Source: Arthrobacter sp. PGP41 (GTDB lineage: Bacteria > Actinomycetota > Actinomycetes > Actinomycetales > Micrococcaceae). From it: a DNA stretch of 64,000 nucleotides. Shown one piece after another: positions 9,175-17,682 of this stretch (position 1 is its first letter; every line of letters starts with the position of its first letter). The notes beneath the pieces are model-generated. The model searched no databases and was not told the origin of the DNA. It was given only the letters and a program-made list of their open reading frames with translations. The position numbers were made by a program, and so were the translations under genes. The DNA is taken from NCBI RefSeq assembly GCF_002953935.1, contig NZ_CP026514.1, positions 3,844,001-3,908,000 on the forward strand, given 5' to 3'.

Positions 9175-9708
9175 TCAAAGCCTCGCGGCTGCGTCGCCGC
9201 GCGGCCGGCCCGCTGCCGCCTGCAGGAGCGGCAGCGTCCTCGCGGGCATGACCTCCACCAGGGACATGGCCGTGCTGGTTCGTACGACGCCGGCGATCGC
9301 CAGCATGCTGCGGGTGACCCTATGGAGATCGGCGGGGTCCTTCGCGGCGACTTTCGCGAGCAGGTCCGCGTCGCCGGTGGTGGCGTGCATCTCGATGATT
9401 TCCGGAATGGTGCGCAGTGCCGCCATGGCCTCATCGCTGGCGGACTGGCTGATGGAGATCGAGATGAAGGCGATCAGCGGCAGGCCGAGGGCGTCTGTGC
9501 GGACGCGCTGGCTGAACGGGGCCAGGCTGCCGTCGTTGACCAGGCGCCGGAGCCGCGCGTGCACCGTGTTGCGGGCCACGCCCAACGTCCGCGACAGGGA
9601 CAGGACCGTGGCCTGCGGATCCGCGTCCATGGCCAAGAGGATTTCGGCGTCCAAGGCATCGATGAGGTGCATAGTGAGCATTTTGTCATGTTGCCGGGCC
9701 TTCTCCAC
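9175..9708 (-). CDS. Lrp/AsnC family transcriptional regulator
   Basis: 177 residues from the GTG at 9708; ATG codons at 9681 and 9672 would give 168 or 165 residues, nearer the family norm, but lack a ribosome site. The HTH is at about 18-65 (LDAEILLAMDADP, LSRTLGVARNTVHARLRRL), followed by a RAM/AsnC ligand-binding domain with the IEMHATTGDADLLAKV segment. It diverges from an aminotransferase gene and probably controls it in response to an amino acid; this is inferred from context. Confidence 0.92.
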   Translation of the reverse strand: MEKARQHDKMLTMHLIDALDAEILLAMDADPQATVLSLSRTLGVARNTVHARLRRLVNDGSLAPFSQRVRTDALGLPLIAFISISISQSASDEAMAALRTIPEIIEMHATTGDADLLAKVAAKDPADLHRVTRSMLAIAGVVRTSTAMSLVEVMPARTLPLLQAAAGRPRGDAAARL

Positions 9709-9773
9709 CCTGATCTGTCCTGCCTGATTTGCTCGTGTTGCGCAGATGCTCCGCGCTGCCCCACGATGCCTTC

Positions 9774-10868
9774 ATGGCCACCATCCTTCCCCAGGCACCG
9801 GCACCCGAGGTGCGTTCCGCCGTCGCAAACCTCCCCGCTTACATTGCCGGGAGGAGCGCGGAAACGGCCCTGACTGCCGCCCTCGCCTCGAACGAGAGCC
9901 ACTTCGATCCCCTGCCCTCGGTCATCGACGTGATCTCTGCCGAGACGCGCAGGATCCACCGGTACCCAAGCATGGGCGCCGTGGACGTCCGGGACGCGAT
10001 CGCACGCCACCTCTCGGTGTCCGCGGATGAGGTTGCTGCCGGGCCGGGAAGTTCCGGGGTGCTGCAGCAGATCATTTCCGCGGTATGTAACCACGGCGAC
10101 GAGGTGGTTTTCGCGTGGCGTTCCTTTGAGGCCTACCCCATCCTGGTGACGGTGGCCGGCGCCGTGCCTGTCCCCGTCCCGCTCCGCGACGACGAGCACC
10201 ACGACCTTCCTGCCATGGCCGCTGCCGTCACCGGGCGGACGCGGCTGGTAATCCTCTGCTCTCCCAACAACCCCACCGGCGTGTCCATCCCGGCGGACGC
10301 GCTGGAGGAATTCCTCGGAGCCGTGCCGCCGCAGGTCCTGGTGGTGCTGGACGAGGCCTACATCGAATTCCAGCGGGGCCCGGGTTTGGATTCCCTGGAA
10401 CTCTACCGCCGGCACCAGAACCTGTGTGTCCTGCGGACCTTCTCGAAGGCCTACGGGCTGGCCGGGCTGCGGATCGGCTACGCCATCGCCCGCCCGGCCG
10501 TGGCTGAGGGGCTGCGGCGCACCGCCATTCCATTCGGCGTCAACCGCATGGCGCAGGCGGCCGCGGCGGCGTCACTGGACGCGCAGGTTGAGATCCGGGA
10601 ACGGACCGATGCGGTGGCGGAGGAGCGCACCCGCGTTGTTTCCTCCTTGCGCCAGTCCGGCTGGACTGTCCCGGACAGCCAGGCCAATTTCTACTGGCTG
10701 CGGGCATCTGACGGGCTGCGGGAACAGATCCTTGCAGCGCTTTCCGACGCCGACATCCTTGCACGGGGATACGCGGGCGACGGCGTCCGGGTCACCTTGG
10801 CGGACAGGGAAACGAACAACCGGGTGCTCGCCGTGCTCGCGGACCGCGGGCGGTTTGCCGCCCAGTGA
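9774..10868 (+). CDS. Class I/II PLP aminotransferase (histidinol-phosphate / aromatic aminotransferase-like)
   Basis: 364 residues of fold-type I aminotransferase resembling HisC and its Pat (phenylalanine aminotransferase) relatives. Visible are PNNPTG at 164-169, DEAY at 193-196 and RTFSKAYGLAGLRIGY with the PLP lysine at 225. ATG at 9774 has no clear Shine-Dalgarno, so the transcript may be leaderless. There is no other his gene around and an Lrp regulator is divergent, which favours an amino-acid aminotransferase role over histidine biosynthesis. The stop overlaps the next start by 4 bases. Confidence 0.85.
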   Translation: MATILPQAPAPEVRSAVANLPAYIAGRSAETALTAALASNESHFDPLPSVIDVISAETRRIHRYPSMGAVDVRDAIARHLSVSADEVAAGPGSSGVLQQIISAVCNHGDEVVFAWRSFEAYPILVTVAGAVPVPVPLRDDEHHDLPAMAAAVTGRTRLVILCSPNNPTGVSIPADALEEFLGAVPPQVLVVLDEAYIEFQRGPGLDSLELYRRHQNLCVLRTFSKAYGLAGLRIGYAIARPAVAEGLRRTAIPFGVNRMAQAAAAASLDAQVEIRERTDAVAEERTRVVSSLRQSGWTVPDSQANFYWLRASDGLREQILAALSDADILARGYAGDGVRVTLADRETNNRVLAVLADRGRFAAQ

Positions 10869-11548
10869 GCACGCCAACCGCGTCACCCGAAACCACCGCC
10901 GCCCCAACCACGCCGGACCTGGGACCGGCGGCACCAGGCCGCGTGCCGCCGTCGGCCGTCCGCCATTCCGCCATCGAAGATGTCCTAGGGATCCTCACGG
11001 GCGCCTTCACCGCCTCACTGGGCCTGTTCCTGCTCAAGTCCAGCCAGGCTGTCACGGGCGGAACGGCGGGCCTGGCGCTGCTGCTCAGCTACTCCCTCCC
11101 GGTTTCTTTCGGCGTTATCTTCATGGCGGTGAACGCGCCTTTCTTTGCCCTGGCGGTCTGGAAGAAGGGCTGGAACTTTGCCCTCCGGACGGGGGCCGCC
11201 ATCGGTCTGGTTTCGGCCATGTCCGGCCTGCACCCCTGGGCACTTGGCGCCCTGCACATCGACCCGGTGTACGGCGTGCTGGGCGGCAACCTGCTCGCCG
11301 GCGTCGGCTTGCTGATCCTATTCCGGCACCAGTCCAGCCTGGGCGGCTTCAGCATCCTTGCCCTACTGCTGCAGGAGAAGTTGAAGTGGCGCGCCGGGTA
11401 CGTCCAGATGGTGCTGGACGTGGCGATCGTCCTGGCGGCGCTGGCCGTGGTGGCTCCCCTGATGGTGCTGCTCGCCGCCGCCGGAGCCGTCCTCCTGAAC
11501 TTCATCCTGGCCCTGAACCATCGCCCGGGACGCTACCTGGGAAAGTGA
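10865..11548 (+). CDS. YitT-family membrane protein
   Basis: 227 residues with a Pro/Thr-rich N-terminus and about five to six membrane segments, matching the YitT/DUF161 family: GILTGAFTASLGLFLL, then GGTAGLALLLSYSLP, and GGNLLAGVGLLILFRHQSSLGG. GTG start at 10865 overlapping the aminotransferase stop (GTGA) suggests coupled translation, so it may export or import the amino acid handled by the aminotransferase. Function is unproven for the family. Confidence 0.85.
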   Translation: MSTPTASPETTAAPTTPDLGPAAPGRVPPSAVRHSAIEDVLGILTGAFTASLGLFLLKSSQAVTGGTAGLALLLSYSLPVSFGVIFMAVNAPFFALAVWKKGWNFALRTGAAIGLVSAMSGLHPWALGALHIDPVYGVLGGNLLAGVGLLILFRHQSSLGGFSILALLLQEKLKWRAGYVQMVLDVAIVLAALAVVAPLMVLLAAAGAVLLNFILALNHRPGRYLGK

Positions 11549-11618
11549 CCGCCGGCGCGCGGATTTATTCCCCGGCCCGCCCTGAAATATCTTTGCCCGG
11601 GTCGCTGTTGCCGGGGAC

Positions 11619-12260
11619 ATGACAACAATCGGAATCATTGGTGCAGGACATATTGGAAGCCAGATTGCCCGGAAGGCAGTGGAGTTGGGCTACGACGTAG
11701 CCATCAGCAACTCCCGCGGCCCTGAAACGCTGGCCGGGCTGGTGGCGGAACTCGGCCCGAACGCCCGGGCCGCAACTCCTGCGGAGGCAGCGGCGGCCGG
11801 TGATTTCGCCGTCGTCGCCGTTCCGCTGAAGAACTACAGGGACGTCCCGGTTGAGCCGCTGGCCGGCAAGGTGGTGATTGACGCCAACAACTACTACTGG
11901 GAACGGGACGGCCGCATCCCTGCCCTGAACAATGGCGAGGCCACCACGTCCGGGCTGCTTCAGGAACACCTGCGCGACTCGAAGGTGGCCAAGGGCTTCA
12001 ACCACATTATGGCCGCCGAGATCACCACGGACGGGAAGCCTTCCGTAGCCGGGGACCGGCGGGCCCTGGCAACGGCCAGCGACTATCCGGAGGCCGCCGA
12101 ACTGGTCACCCGCCTTTATGACGAATTCGGCTTCGATACCGTGAACATCGGCCTGCTGGAGGACAGCTGGCGCGTGGAGCGGGACCGCCCGGCGTACGTT
12201 GTCCAGCAGGACGCCGCCGAGCTCAAGGAAAACCTGGGCAAGGCGACCCGGACCCCCTGA
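11619..12260 (+). CDS. NADPH-dependent F420 reductase-like / NADP oxidoreductase
   Basis: 213 residues with a Rossmann nucleotide site at the very start (TIGIIGAGHIGSQIARKA) and the downstream pattern of the F420_oxidored family, including VVIDANNYYWERDG and VAKGFNHIMAAEI. Such enzymes move hydride between NADP(H) and F420 or a small substrate in the cytosol. Specificity cannot be read. It stands alone with its own upstream region. Confidence 0.85.
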   Translation: MTTIGIIGAGHIGSQIARKAVELGYDVAISNSRGPETLAGLVAELGPNARAATPAEAAAAGDFAVVAVPLKNYRDVPVEPLAGKVVIDANNYYWERDGRIPALNNGEATTSGLLQEHLRDSKVAKGFNHIMAAEITTDGKPSVAGDRRALATASDYPEAAELVTRLYDEFGFDTVNIGLLEDSWRVERDRPAYVVQQDAAELKENLGKATRTP

Positions 12261-12445
12261 CGGCACGCCAACTGGCTGGCAGCAAACGTCGCGAAATCGT
12301 ATTTTGGAGACGTTAACTGCCGGCCCGGTCTGCGGCAGCTCCGCACGATGGTGTTGCCGGCACAGGCACCTGCAGGGTGCGCGCCAAGACATCGGGGGCC
12401 CCGTTCTGCTTACAATCGAAACCTCAAACAACTACTGAGGGACCC

Positions 12446-12784
12446 ATGAAGAAATTCGCCACAGCCCTGATCGCCGCCGGACTCGTTGTCTCCGCAACTG
12501 CCTGCACTGCCTCGAACCAGCTCACCACCGCGGAAACCTGCGAGCGGATCCAGTCCGTCGTGTCCAACCCGGCCAACAACGCCGGCAAGACCGGCATGAA
12601 CCGCCTGGCCAACCAGATCCGTCCCATTCACGCCGTCGCCTCAGACGACCTCAAGGGTGCCCTTGCATCGATCCTTGAGTACACGGACGAGCAGGCCAAG
12701 GAAACGCCGGACGAGGCCAAGCTCGGCGAGCTCCAGTCCGGCTATGAGAAAGCCGGCGCCACGTACAGCCAGTTCTGCAGCTGA
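12446..12784 (+). CDS. Small secreted lipoprotein, function unknown
   Basis: 112 residues: KK at the N-terminus, a hydrophobic core and a lipobox-like VSATAC with the cysteine at 20, so membrane anchored after signal peptidase II cleavage. The mature part has two more cysteines (one near residue 30 in ETCERIQ and one near the C-terminus) that may form a disulphide, and is helical and hydrophilic. Not recognised. It converges on the dehydratase gene and shares a bidirectional terminator with it. Confidence 0.8.
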   Translation: MKKFATALIAAGLVVSATACTASNQLTTAETCERIQSVVSNPANNAGKTGMNRLANQIRPIHAVASDDLKGALASILEYTDEQAKETPDEAKLGELQSGYEKAGATYSQFCS

Positions 12785-12829
12785 TTTCCGGCTGACTCCG
12801 GCTGCAGGCGGCGCGCTGCGCTGCCGTGG

Positions 12830-12859
12830 GGATCCGGTCACCCAAGGGTGGCCGGATCC
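12830..12859. terminator. Bidirectional hairpin between lipoprotein and dehydratase genes
   Basis: A near-perfect inverted repeat (GGATCCGGTCACCC with GGGTGGCCGGATCC, one mismatch, 2-nt loop) between two convergent genes, overlapping the last codons of the dehydratase gene. Confidence 0.7.
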
Positions 12860-13773
12860 GTGTTTGCTCCGCACAGGACTACCGCCACTCGCTCACCGAC
12901 GCCCGGGACGAAGGCGCCGGAAGTAAGCGCGGCATAAGCGGCAGCGGCGCCGTGTTCCACGATGATCTTGTAGTCATCCCACAGCTTCCGGCGGGCTTCG
13001 ATGATGTCGCCATCGGACACCAGGACGCTTGCGACACCGGCGCGGACCGCCACAGAGAAGCCGATGTCACCGATGCGGCGGGCACCGAGGGAGTCCGCCG
13101 CTATGCCCGATACGGGGACGTCAACCGGCGCTCCGGCGGCCAGCGCTGCGTGCAGCGTCGGTGCCGTTTCCGGCTCTACCGCCACCACTTTGGCCCGGCC
13201 CTCGACGGCCGCCGCGATTCCTGCCATCAGCCCTCCCCCGCCCACGGCAACCAGGATGGTGTCCACACCGCCCAGCTGGTCGAGCAGCTCGAGCCCTACC
13301 GTTCCGGCACCAGCGGCAATTTCGGGCTGGTCGTAGGCGTGGCAATAGACCGCCCCGGTTTCGCCGGCATGCCTGACGGCCGCCTGGTAGGCCTCCGCGT
13401 ACTCGGCCCCGCCCTGCACCACTGCTGCTCCGATGGCCTTCAGCTTTCCTACCTTGACGGCGGGCGCGGCGGCGGGGACGAACACGGTTGCGGGGACGCC
13501 CAGCTGTGCGGCTGCGTAGGCGTTGGCCAGTCCGGCGTTGCCGCCGGAGGCCACCACGACGCCGACATCCGGCTTCAGCTCCCCGCGTTCCTTGGCAGCA
13601 AGAACCCGGTTGAGGGCTCCGCGGGCCTTGAACGTTCCGGTGTGCTGCATGAATTCGCATTTGAACCACACCGGGCCGGGGAAGGCTTCCGGGTCGCCTT
13701 CGAGGACAGGCGTTACACGGGTGAGGCCAGCGGTCCTTCGCGCTGCCAGTTCCACGTCGGCGCGGGTGATCAT
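12838..13773 (-). CDS. Threonine/serine dehydratase (fold-type II PLP enzyme)
   Basis: 311 residues. The PLP lysine lies in TGTFKARGALNR (about residue 50), the substrate-binding SGGNAGLA loop follows, and the glycine-rich VAVGGGGLMAGIA loop binds the PLP phosphate. It has no C-terminal ACT-like regulatory domain, so it resembles catabolic or serine/threonine ammonia-lyases rather than IlvA. ATG at 13773 is chosen because the longer frame reads through the small gene upstream. That gene ends 7 bases before, so the two are probably cotranscribed. Confidence 0.9.
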   Translation of the reverse strand: MITRADVELAARRTAGLTRVTPVLEGDPEAFPGPVWFKCEFMQHTGTFKARGALNRVLAAKERGELKPDVGVVVASGGNAGLANAYAAAQLGVPATVFVPAAAPAVKVGKLKAIGAAVVQGGAEYAEAYQAAVRHAGETGAVYCHAYDQPEIAAGAGTVGLELLDQLGGVDTILVAVGGGGLMAGIAAAVEGRAKVVAVEPETAPTLHAALAAGAPVDVPVSGIAADSLGARRIGDIGFSVAVRAGVASVLVSDGDIIEARRKLWDDYKIIVEHGAAAAYAALTSGAFVPGVGERVAVVLCGANTDPATLG

Positions 13774-13780
13774 TGCTGCG

Positions 13781-14050
13781 CTAGACCTCGTCGTCCCAGG
13801 TTCCCGGCTCCTGCAGCGTTTCCTCGGGCTTGTGTTCCCGGGGCGGTTCGCCGCTGCCCGTGTAGGATGCCGGAACGGTTCCTGCAGCATGCGCCTGCTG
13901 CTCTTCCCGGATGTTGCCGGCACCGGGCAGTTCCGGGTGCTGGCCGCTCTGCGGGGCCTGCTTGGCTTCGTTGGATTCCCCGGCTTCGTCCGGATCTCCG
14001 GGGCCGCGAAGGTCTGCGGTGTTCTTGGGCTCGTCATTGCCAGCGGTCAT
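13781..14050 (-). CDS. Small hydrophilic hypothetical protein (89 aa)
   Basis: 89 residues, rich in Gly, Pro, Glu, Asp and Asn, without hydrophobic segments; probably disordered. ATG at 14050 has an AAAGGCAGG ribosome site. It precedes the dehydratase by 7 bases on the same strand. Not recognised; a general stress or solvation protein is possible but unsupported. Confidence 0.65.
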   Translation of the reverse strand: MTAGNDEPKNTADLRGPGDPDEAGESNEAKQAPQSGQHPELPGAGNIREEQQAHAAGTVPASYTGSGEPPREHKPEETLQEPGTWDDEV

Positions 14051-14236
14051 GGTCCTGCCTTTCGCTTGGGAACTGCGGTGTCCGGCGGGGTTTGCACGGT
14101 ACCGTTCTCCACCCTACGGGCTGACCTCGTCCGGCAGCCGGAACCTGGCAAATGCGGCCCGGCACCTGTGAATTGCGACTCAGCCGGGACTTCCGGAGCG
14201 TACGCTGCGTTAAACCCAATGGCGAAAGGAGGCCAC

Positions 14237-14845
14237 ATGATCATTGTCCTGACCGGGATTGACGGTTCGGGAAAGTCCTCGGCCGCCCGCGCCCTGGTAT
14301 CTGCCGTTGAAGCCGAAGGCGGCCATGCACTGCTGCTGAACAACCATGCCGGCCGGCGAAGCATGTCCGTCCTATGCGCGAAGCTGGGGATTCGCCTGCC
14401 TGGCAGCGCTGCGGACGCCTTGGAGACCACGTTCCGGATGTGGAACGTGCTGGTAAACCACCTCCGTGCCAGCCGTTTCGACGGCCTGACAGTGATGGAC
14501 CGGCACCTGTACTGCCAGCTGGCGCTCCGGAAAACAAGAGGCTTGGGGCGCGGCCGCCTGCTCCCGTGGCTGCTGAACGTGCTTCCGGCCCCTGACGCCG
14601 TCGTGCACCTCGAGGTGGACCCTGAGGTGGCCCACCACCGCATTGTCGAGCGCGGCACGGACGCCGAGACCTTGGAGGACCTGGTTGCCTTCGCGGACGC
14701 GTACCGTGCCCTGCCGGAATTCAGCGGCTTTCTGAAGGTTGACGCCTCGGTGCCTGTCCCGGAGATGGCGCAGCGCCTGGCGTGCGTCATCCGCCAACTG
14801 GCGCCTCCGACGACGGCACCACAGCCCGCGCCGCACGGTGACTAA
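14237..14845 (+). CDS. Thymidylate-kinase-like P-loop nucleotide kinase
   Basis: 202 residues. Walker A GIDGSGKSS at about 7-15, a DRHLYCQLAL segment with the DR(H/Y/S) element of dTMP kinases and an HLEVDPEVAHHRIVERG lid region. The start at 14237 has a GAAAGGAGG site; an ATG at 14220 is in frame but sits before it. A housekeeping tmk is normally near holB, so this is likely a second nucleoside/nucleotide kinase or a related small-molecule kinase. Divergent from the 89-residue protein gene. Confidence 0.75.
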   Translation: MIIVLTGIDGSGKSSAARALVSAVEAEGGHALLLNNHAGRRSMSVLCAKLGIRLPGSAADALETTFRMWNVLVNHLRASRFDGLTVMDRHLYCQLALRKTRGLGRGRLLPWLLNVLPAPDAVVHLEVDPEVAHHRIVERGTDAETLEDLVAFADAYRALPEFSGFLKVDASVPVPEMAQRLACVIRQLAPPTTAPQPAPHGD

Positions 14846-14940
14846 GCGCCGCACGGACACAGGACGGGCGGACAAGGGCGGGCGGACCCACAGTCAGCCC
14901 GCCCTCCCCAAGAGGCGTGAAGCCCCAGCGCGATGAAACC

Positions 14941-15795
14941 CTAGCGCGATGCCGTTGGCGAAGCCGAGGACGTCGCGGTGCCCGTCGACGCGCTCTCCGT
15001 TGCCGTAGGTGAAGCTGAACCGCCCGGCGAGGACGTGCCGGTGGAGCGGGACGTGCTGGTGGACGTCGGGCTGGAAGTCCCGCTGCCGCCGTCGGCCTTC
15101 TTCAGCACCTCGTTGATGAGGTCCTCAAGCTCCTTCTGGTCCGGGTCCCCGAGGTTGGCGCCGCTCTTGGTGGCAACCACCAGCAGCCGCCCCTGGGCAG
15201 CGGAAACCTGCATCAGCTTTTGCTGGTTTTCACCGCTGCGCGTGCTCAGGGTGGCGAAGGTCTTCTCGGCGTCAGTCTCCGCGTTCACCTCCTCGCTGGC
15301 GACCTCGTACTTTTGCCCCAGGGCCTCAACGGAGAACTTGGCACACTGGTCCATCTTGCCGCTGATGTCAGCCAGCACCTTCACTGCGTCCGGCCCCTCG
15401 CTGCCTGACTGGGCGGACAGGCTGCGGGGCTGGTCCCCCTCAGAAAGCGCCACGGCTACGTCGCCGCCTTCCACTTTGTCCAGCAGCCCGGCCGTGGCGA
15501 TGTCCTTGCAGTCTGCAGGATCCACGGTTGCGGCGCTCAGGAGCAGGTTGGCGATGTTTCCGCCCTGGTCCACCTGCTCCTTGGAATACAGCTTCAATTC
15601 ATTGCCGTCGTCATCAGACATGCCGGAGATCAGCTCGCGCAGCTCATCCTCGCTGTAAACCTTCGCCTCAGCTGTAGCGGAAGCCGACGCTGTCGCCGAA
15701 GCCGAAGGGCTGGCAGTTCCACCACCGCCGCCCGTACAGCCGGCCAGCGCAATCATCGCTGCTGCCAATACTCCAAGCGCAGGTACTCTTCGCAT
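14941..15795 (-). CDS. Secreted lipoprotein with Ser/Thr-rich tail
   Basis: 284 residues. Signal peptide MRRVPALGVLAAAMIALAGC with lipobox LAGC (Cys20), a Ser/Ala spacer, a globular part with two cysteines (in DPADCKD and DQCAKF) and about 45 C-terminal residues made of Ser, Thr, Gly and Pro. The tail is likely a glycosylated or flexible cell-wall-spanning stretch. ATG at 15795 has an AAGGGG site. Not assigned to a named family. A TAAGCATGCTT-type palindrome lies about 30 bases upstream. Confidence 0.8.
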   Translation of the reverse strand: MRRVPALGVLAAAMIALAGCTGGGGGTASPSASATASASATAEAKVYSEDELRELISGMSDDDGNELKLYSKEQVDQGGNIANLLLSAATVDPADCKDIATAGLLDKVEGGDVAVALSEGDQPRSLSAQSGSEGPDAVKVLADISGKMDQCAKFSVEALGQKYEVASEEVNAETDAEKTFATLSTRSGENQQKLMQVSAAQGRLLVVATKSGANLGDPDQKELEDLINEVLKKADGGSGTSSPTSTSTSRSTGTSSPGGSASPTATESASTGTATSSASPTASR

Positions 15796-15822
15796 CAGGT
15801 ACAACCCCTTACAAGAAATAGG

Positions 15823-15833
15823 AAGCATGCTTA
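15823..15833. promoter_or_regulatory. AAGCATGCTTA site upstream of the lipoprotein gene
   Basis: Shares AAGCATGCTTA with the promoter palindrome of the secreted-protein genes at 48.1 and 49.0 kb. It lies 28 bases upstream of the lipoprotein start on the minus strand, a reasonable operator position. Confidence 0.4.
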
Positions 15834-15947
15834 GTGTTCCTAGCCTAAGGGATGCAACCCTCCGCTGGAAATATGGTGCACAGCTCCGGGATGACGGCGG
15901 GCCGCAGGGATCCGCCAGCCCGGCGTCCATATGGAATAATCCGTTGC

Positions 15948-15968
15948 AGTGGTCCTTACCGGACCGCT
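15948..15968. promoter_or_regulatory. Candidate autoregulatory operator of the GntR gene
   Basis: AGTGGTCC-N5-GGACCGCT, an inverted repeat with one mismatch, 22 bases before the gntR start. The AGTGGTC arm matches a DasR/NagR dre half-site, but the spacing is wider than in the classic 16-bp dre, so this may be a variant. Confidence 0.45.
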
Positions 15969-15990
15969 CCACGGACCGGAGGGGGCACAC

Positions 15991-16749
15991 GTGCCAGCCA
16001 CAGCACCACCAGCGAGCAGCGCTCCGCCGTCCGGCCCCACCATCCACAACTCCCAGATCCCCAAGCATGAGCAGTTGCGGACCATCATCCTCAAGCTGGC
16101 CAGGGAAGAACTGGAGCCCGGCGCCAGGCTTCCCAGCGAGCGCACCCTCATGGATTCCTACGGCGTCAGCCGGATCACGGTCCGCGCCGCGATTGGACGC
16201 CTGGTCAACGAGGGCCACCTGGTCCGGGTTCCCGCCAAGGGCACCTTCGTGGCGGATTCCCCCGTGCAGTCCACGCTGCACCTCGCCTCCTTCACCCAGG
16301 AAATGGAGGCGATGGGACACGTTCCCAGCACCGTAGTACTGGTGGCGGAAACCGCCGCCGTCCCCGCGGACACTGCCGAAGCGCTGAGCCTTGCCCCTGG
16401 ATCTGAAGCGATTCATCTCAAGCGGCTCCGGCTGGCGGACGGCCGCCCGGTCAGCGTCGACGACGCCTGGTACAGCCCCGAGCACGCCCCGGGCCTGCTG
16501 GATATCGACCTGACCGGATCCGTGTACAAAGCACTGGCGGCGCAGTTTGGCCACCAGATTGACCGGGCGCGGCAAAGCGTCCGGTCCGAGGGCGCCCCCG
16601 CGGATGTGGGGGCACTCCTCGGAACCGGAACCGGGGCGCCGGTTTTGGCCTTCGACCGGGTGTCCTATTCAGGCCCCCTGGCCATCGAGCATTCGCGCTC
16701 CTGGTACCGCTCGGACCGCTACTCGCTCACCATGGAAGTCCGGCTCTAG
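15991..16749 (+). CDS. GntR/HutC-family regulator, DasR/NagR-like
   Basis: 252 residues. Winged HTH near residues 25-90 (LPSERTLMDSYGVSRITVRAAI) and a C-terminal UTRA effector domain (about 100-245) ending LTMEVRL. The GTG at 15991 has a GGAGGGGG site. The gene sits next to GlcNAc PTS genes, so it probably represses them and senses an amino-sugar phosphate, as known for NagR/DasR. It converges on the EIIA gene with only 15 bases between the stops. Confidence 0.88.
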   Translation: MPATAPPASSAPPSGPTIHNSQIPKHEQLRTIILKLAREELEPGARLPSERTLMDSYGVSRITVRAAIGRLVNEGHLVRVPAKGTFVADSPVQSTLHLASFTQEMEAMGHVPSTVVLVAETAAVPADTAEALSLAPGSEAIHLKRLRLADGRPVSVDDAWYSPEHAPGLLDIDLTGSVYKALAAQFGHQIDRARQSVRSEGAPADVGALLGTGTGAPVLAFDRVSYSGPLAIEHSRSWYRSDRYSLTMEVRL

Positions 16750-16764
16750 CCCCCTGCCAGCGTC

Positions 16765-17223
16765 TTAGTCCAGCGAAAACAGGCCTGCGCCGGCAGTCAC
16801 CGCACCCGTTGCCATGAGCGTTGCCGTGTCCGGCTTGGTATCGAGGACGACGACGGGACTCACCATTGAGTAACCGGCCGCCAGGGCGGCGGCGGGGTCC
16901 ACGTGCATCACGGATTCACCGGCGCCAACGGTGTCGCCCTGGGCAATCAGCAGCTTGAAGCCTTCGCCTTTGAGCTTGACCGTGTCGATGCCCACATGGG
17001 TGAGCACTCCCCGCCCGGCTGACTCCACCACCACAAAGGCGTGCGGCAGGAGCTTGACCACTTTTCCGGCGACGGGGGACACGACGTCGAACGACTCTCC
17101 TGCCGGCGGCTCAACGGCCGCGCCGGAACCCACCATCTGGCCTGCGAAGACGGGATCCGGAACGTCCGACAAAGGAACCACGCTGCCGCTGATGGGCGCG
17201 AGGACAACAAGCGTTTCCGGCAT
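16765..17223 (-). CDS. PTS system glucose/GlcNAc-type EIIA component
   Basis: 152 residues of Crr-type EIIA. The two active-site histidines are H61 (LLPHAFVVV) and H76 (LTHVGIDTVKL), 15 apart as in E. coli EIIA-Glc; phosphate passes from HPr to the second. Cytosolic and stand-alone. Start ATG at 17223 overlaps the EIIB stop by one base, giving tight translational coupling. Confidence 0.93.
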   Translation of the reverse strand: MPETLVVLAPISGSVVPLSDVPDPVFAGQMVGSGAAVEPPAGESFDVVSPVAGKVVKLLPHAFVVVESAGRGVLTHVGIDTVKLKGEGFKLLIAQGDTVGAGESVMHVDPAAALAAGYSMVSPVVVLDTKPDTATLMATGAVTAGAGLFSLD

Positions 17224-17453
17224 CAGAGCAGGTCCTCGATGTCTTCGGCCAGGTTGTCCGCCTCCGGGCCAACAATGACCTGGACTGCGGTGCCTGCTGC
17301 GAGGACGCCGTGGGCTCCGGCCGCTTTCAAAGTGGCTTCGTTGACTAGCGACCCGTCCTTCACCTCGGTGCGCAGGCGGGTGATGCAGGCCTCGACTTCC
17401 ACGATGTTGGCGGCTCCGCCAAGGCCCTCAATGATCTTTTCTGCTTTGGACAT
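17223..17453 (-). CDS. PTS system EIIB component, glucose/GlcNAc type
   Basis: 76 residues with the phosphocysteine C23 in EVEACITRLRTEV, as in EIIB domains of the glucose superfamily. It takes phosphate from EIIA and passes it to GlcNAc carried by EIIC. Separate EIIA and EIIB genes transcribed away from the EIIC gene replace the single fused NagE of enterobacteria. ATG at 17453. Confidence 0.93.
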   Translation of the reverse strand: MSKAEKIIEGLGGAANIVEVEACITRLRTEVKDGSLVNEATLKAAGAHGVLAAGTAVQVIVGPEADNLAEDIEDLL

Positions 17454-17608
17454 GGCTGCCCTTTCTGACGGTGCCCCGGGGAGCACTGCTTCAGCACCAG
17501 GACCGGCGGCCCAAGTGCGACCAATTATGTTCCCGTTCATCGGAACTGTCAGCGCCTGCCCCGTAGAAGTTCTACCTTGACATGCGCTCGTGGGATGAAT
17601 CACACTGA

Positions 17609-17624
17609 ACTGGTCATAACCAGA
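17609..17624. promoter_or_regulatory. dre-like GntR operator in the divergent PTS promoter
   Basis: ACTGGTCATAACCAGA matches the Streptomyces DasR consensus ACTGGTCTAGACCAGT at 12 of 16 positions, the four differences being three central bases and the last. It lies between the EIIB start (17453) and the EIIC start (17683), so one site could control both directions. Confidence 0.6.
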
Positions 17625-17682
17625 CAGTACCGGCTGGAACCGTTTCTTCACAAGCCCCCACCGATCCCGCAGAGGTGTAACC

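Noticed and set aside
8640..9434. Minus-strand frame spanning the SRPBCC terminator and Lrp 3' end
   Set aside because: Crosses a strong terminator and the coding part of two genes; unlike any family.
9774..10868. Calling the aminotransferase hisC
   Set aside because: Sequence fits HisC and its aromatic aminotransferase relatives equally, and no histidine gene is near; an unspecific call is safer.
14220..14239. Upstream ATG as start of the kinase gene
   Set aside because: It places the perfect AAAGGAGG inside the coding sequence; the ATG at 14237 follows it at normal distance.
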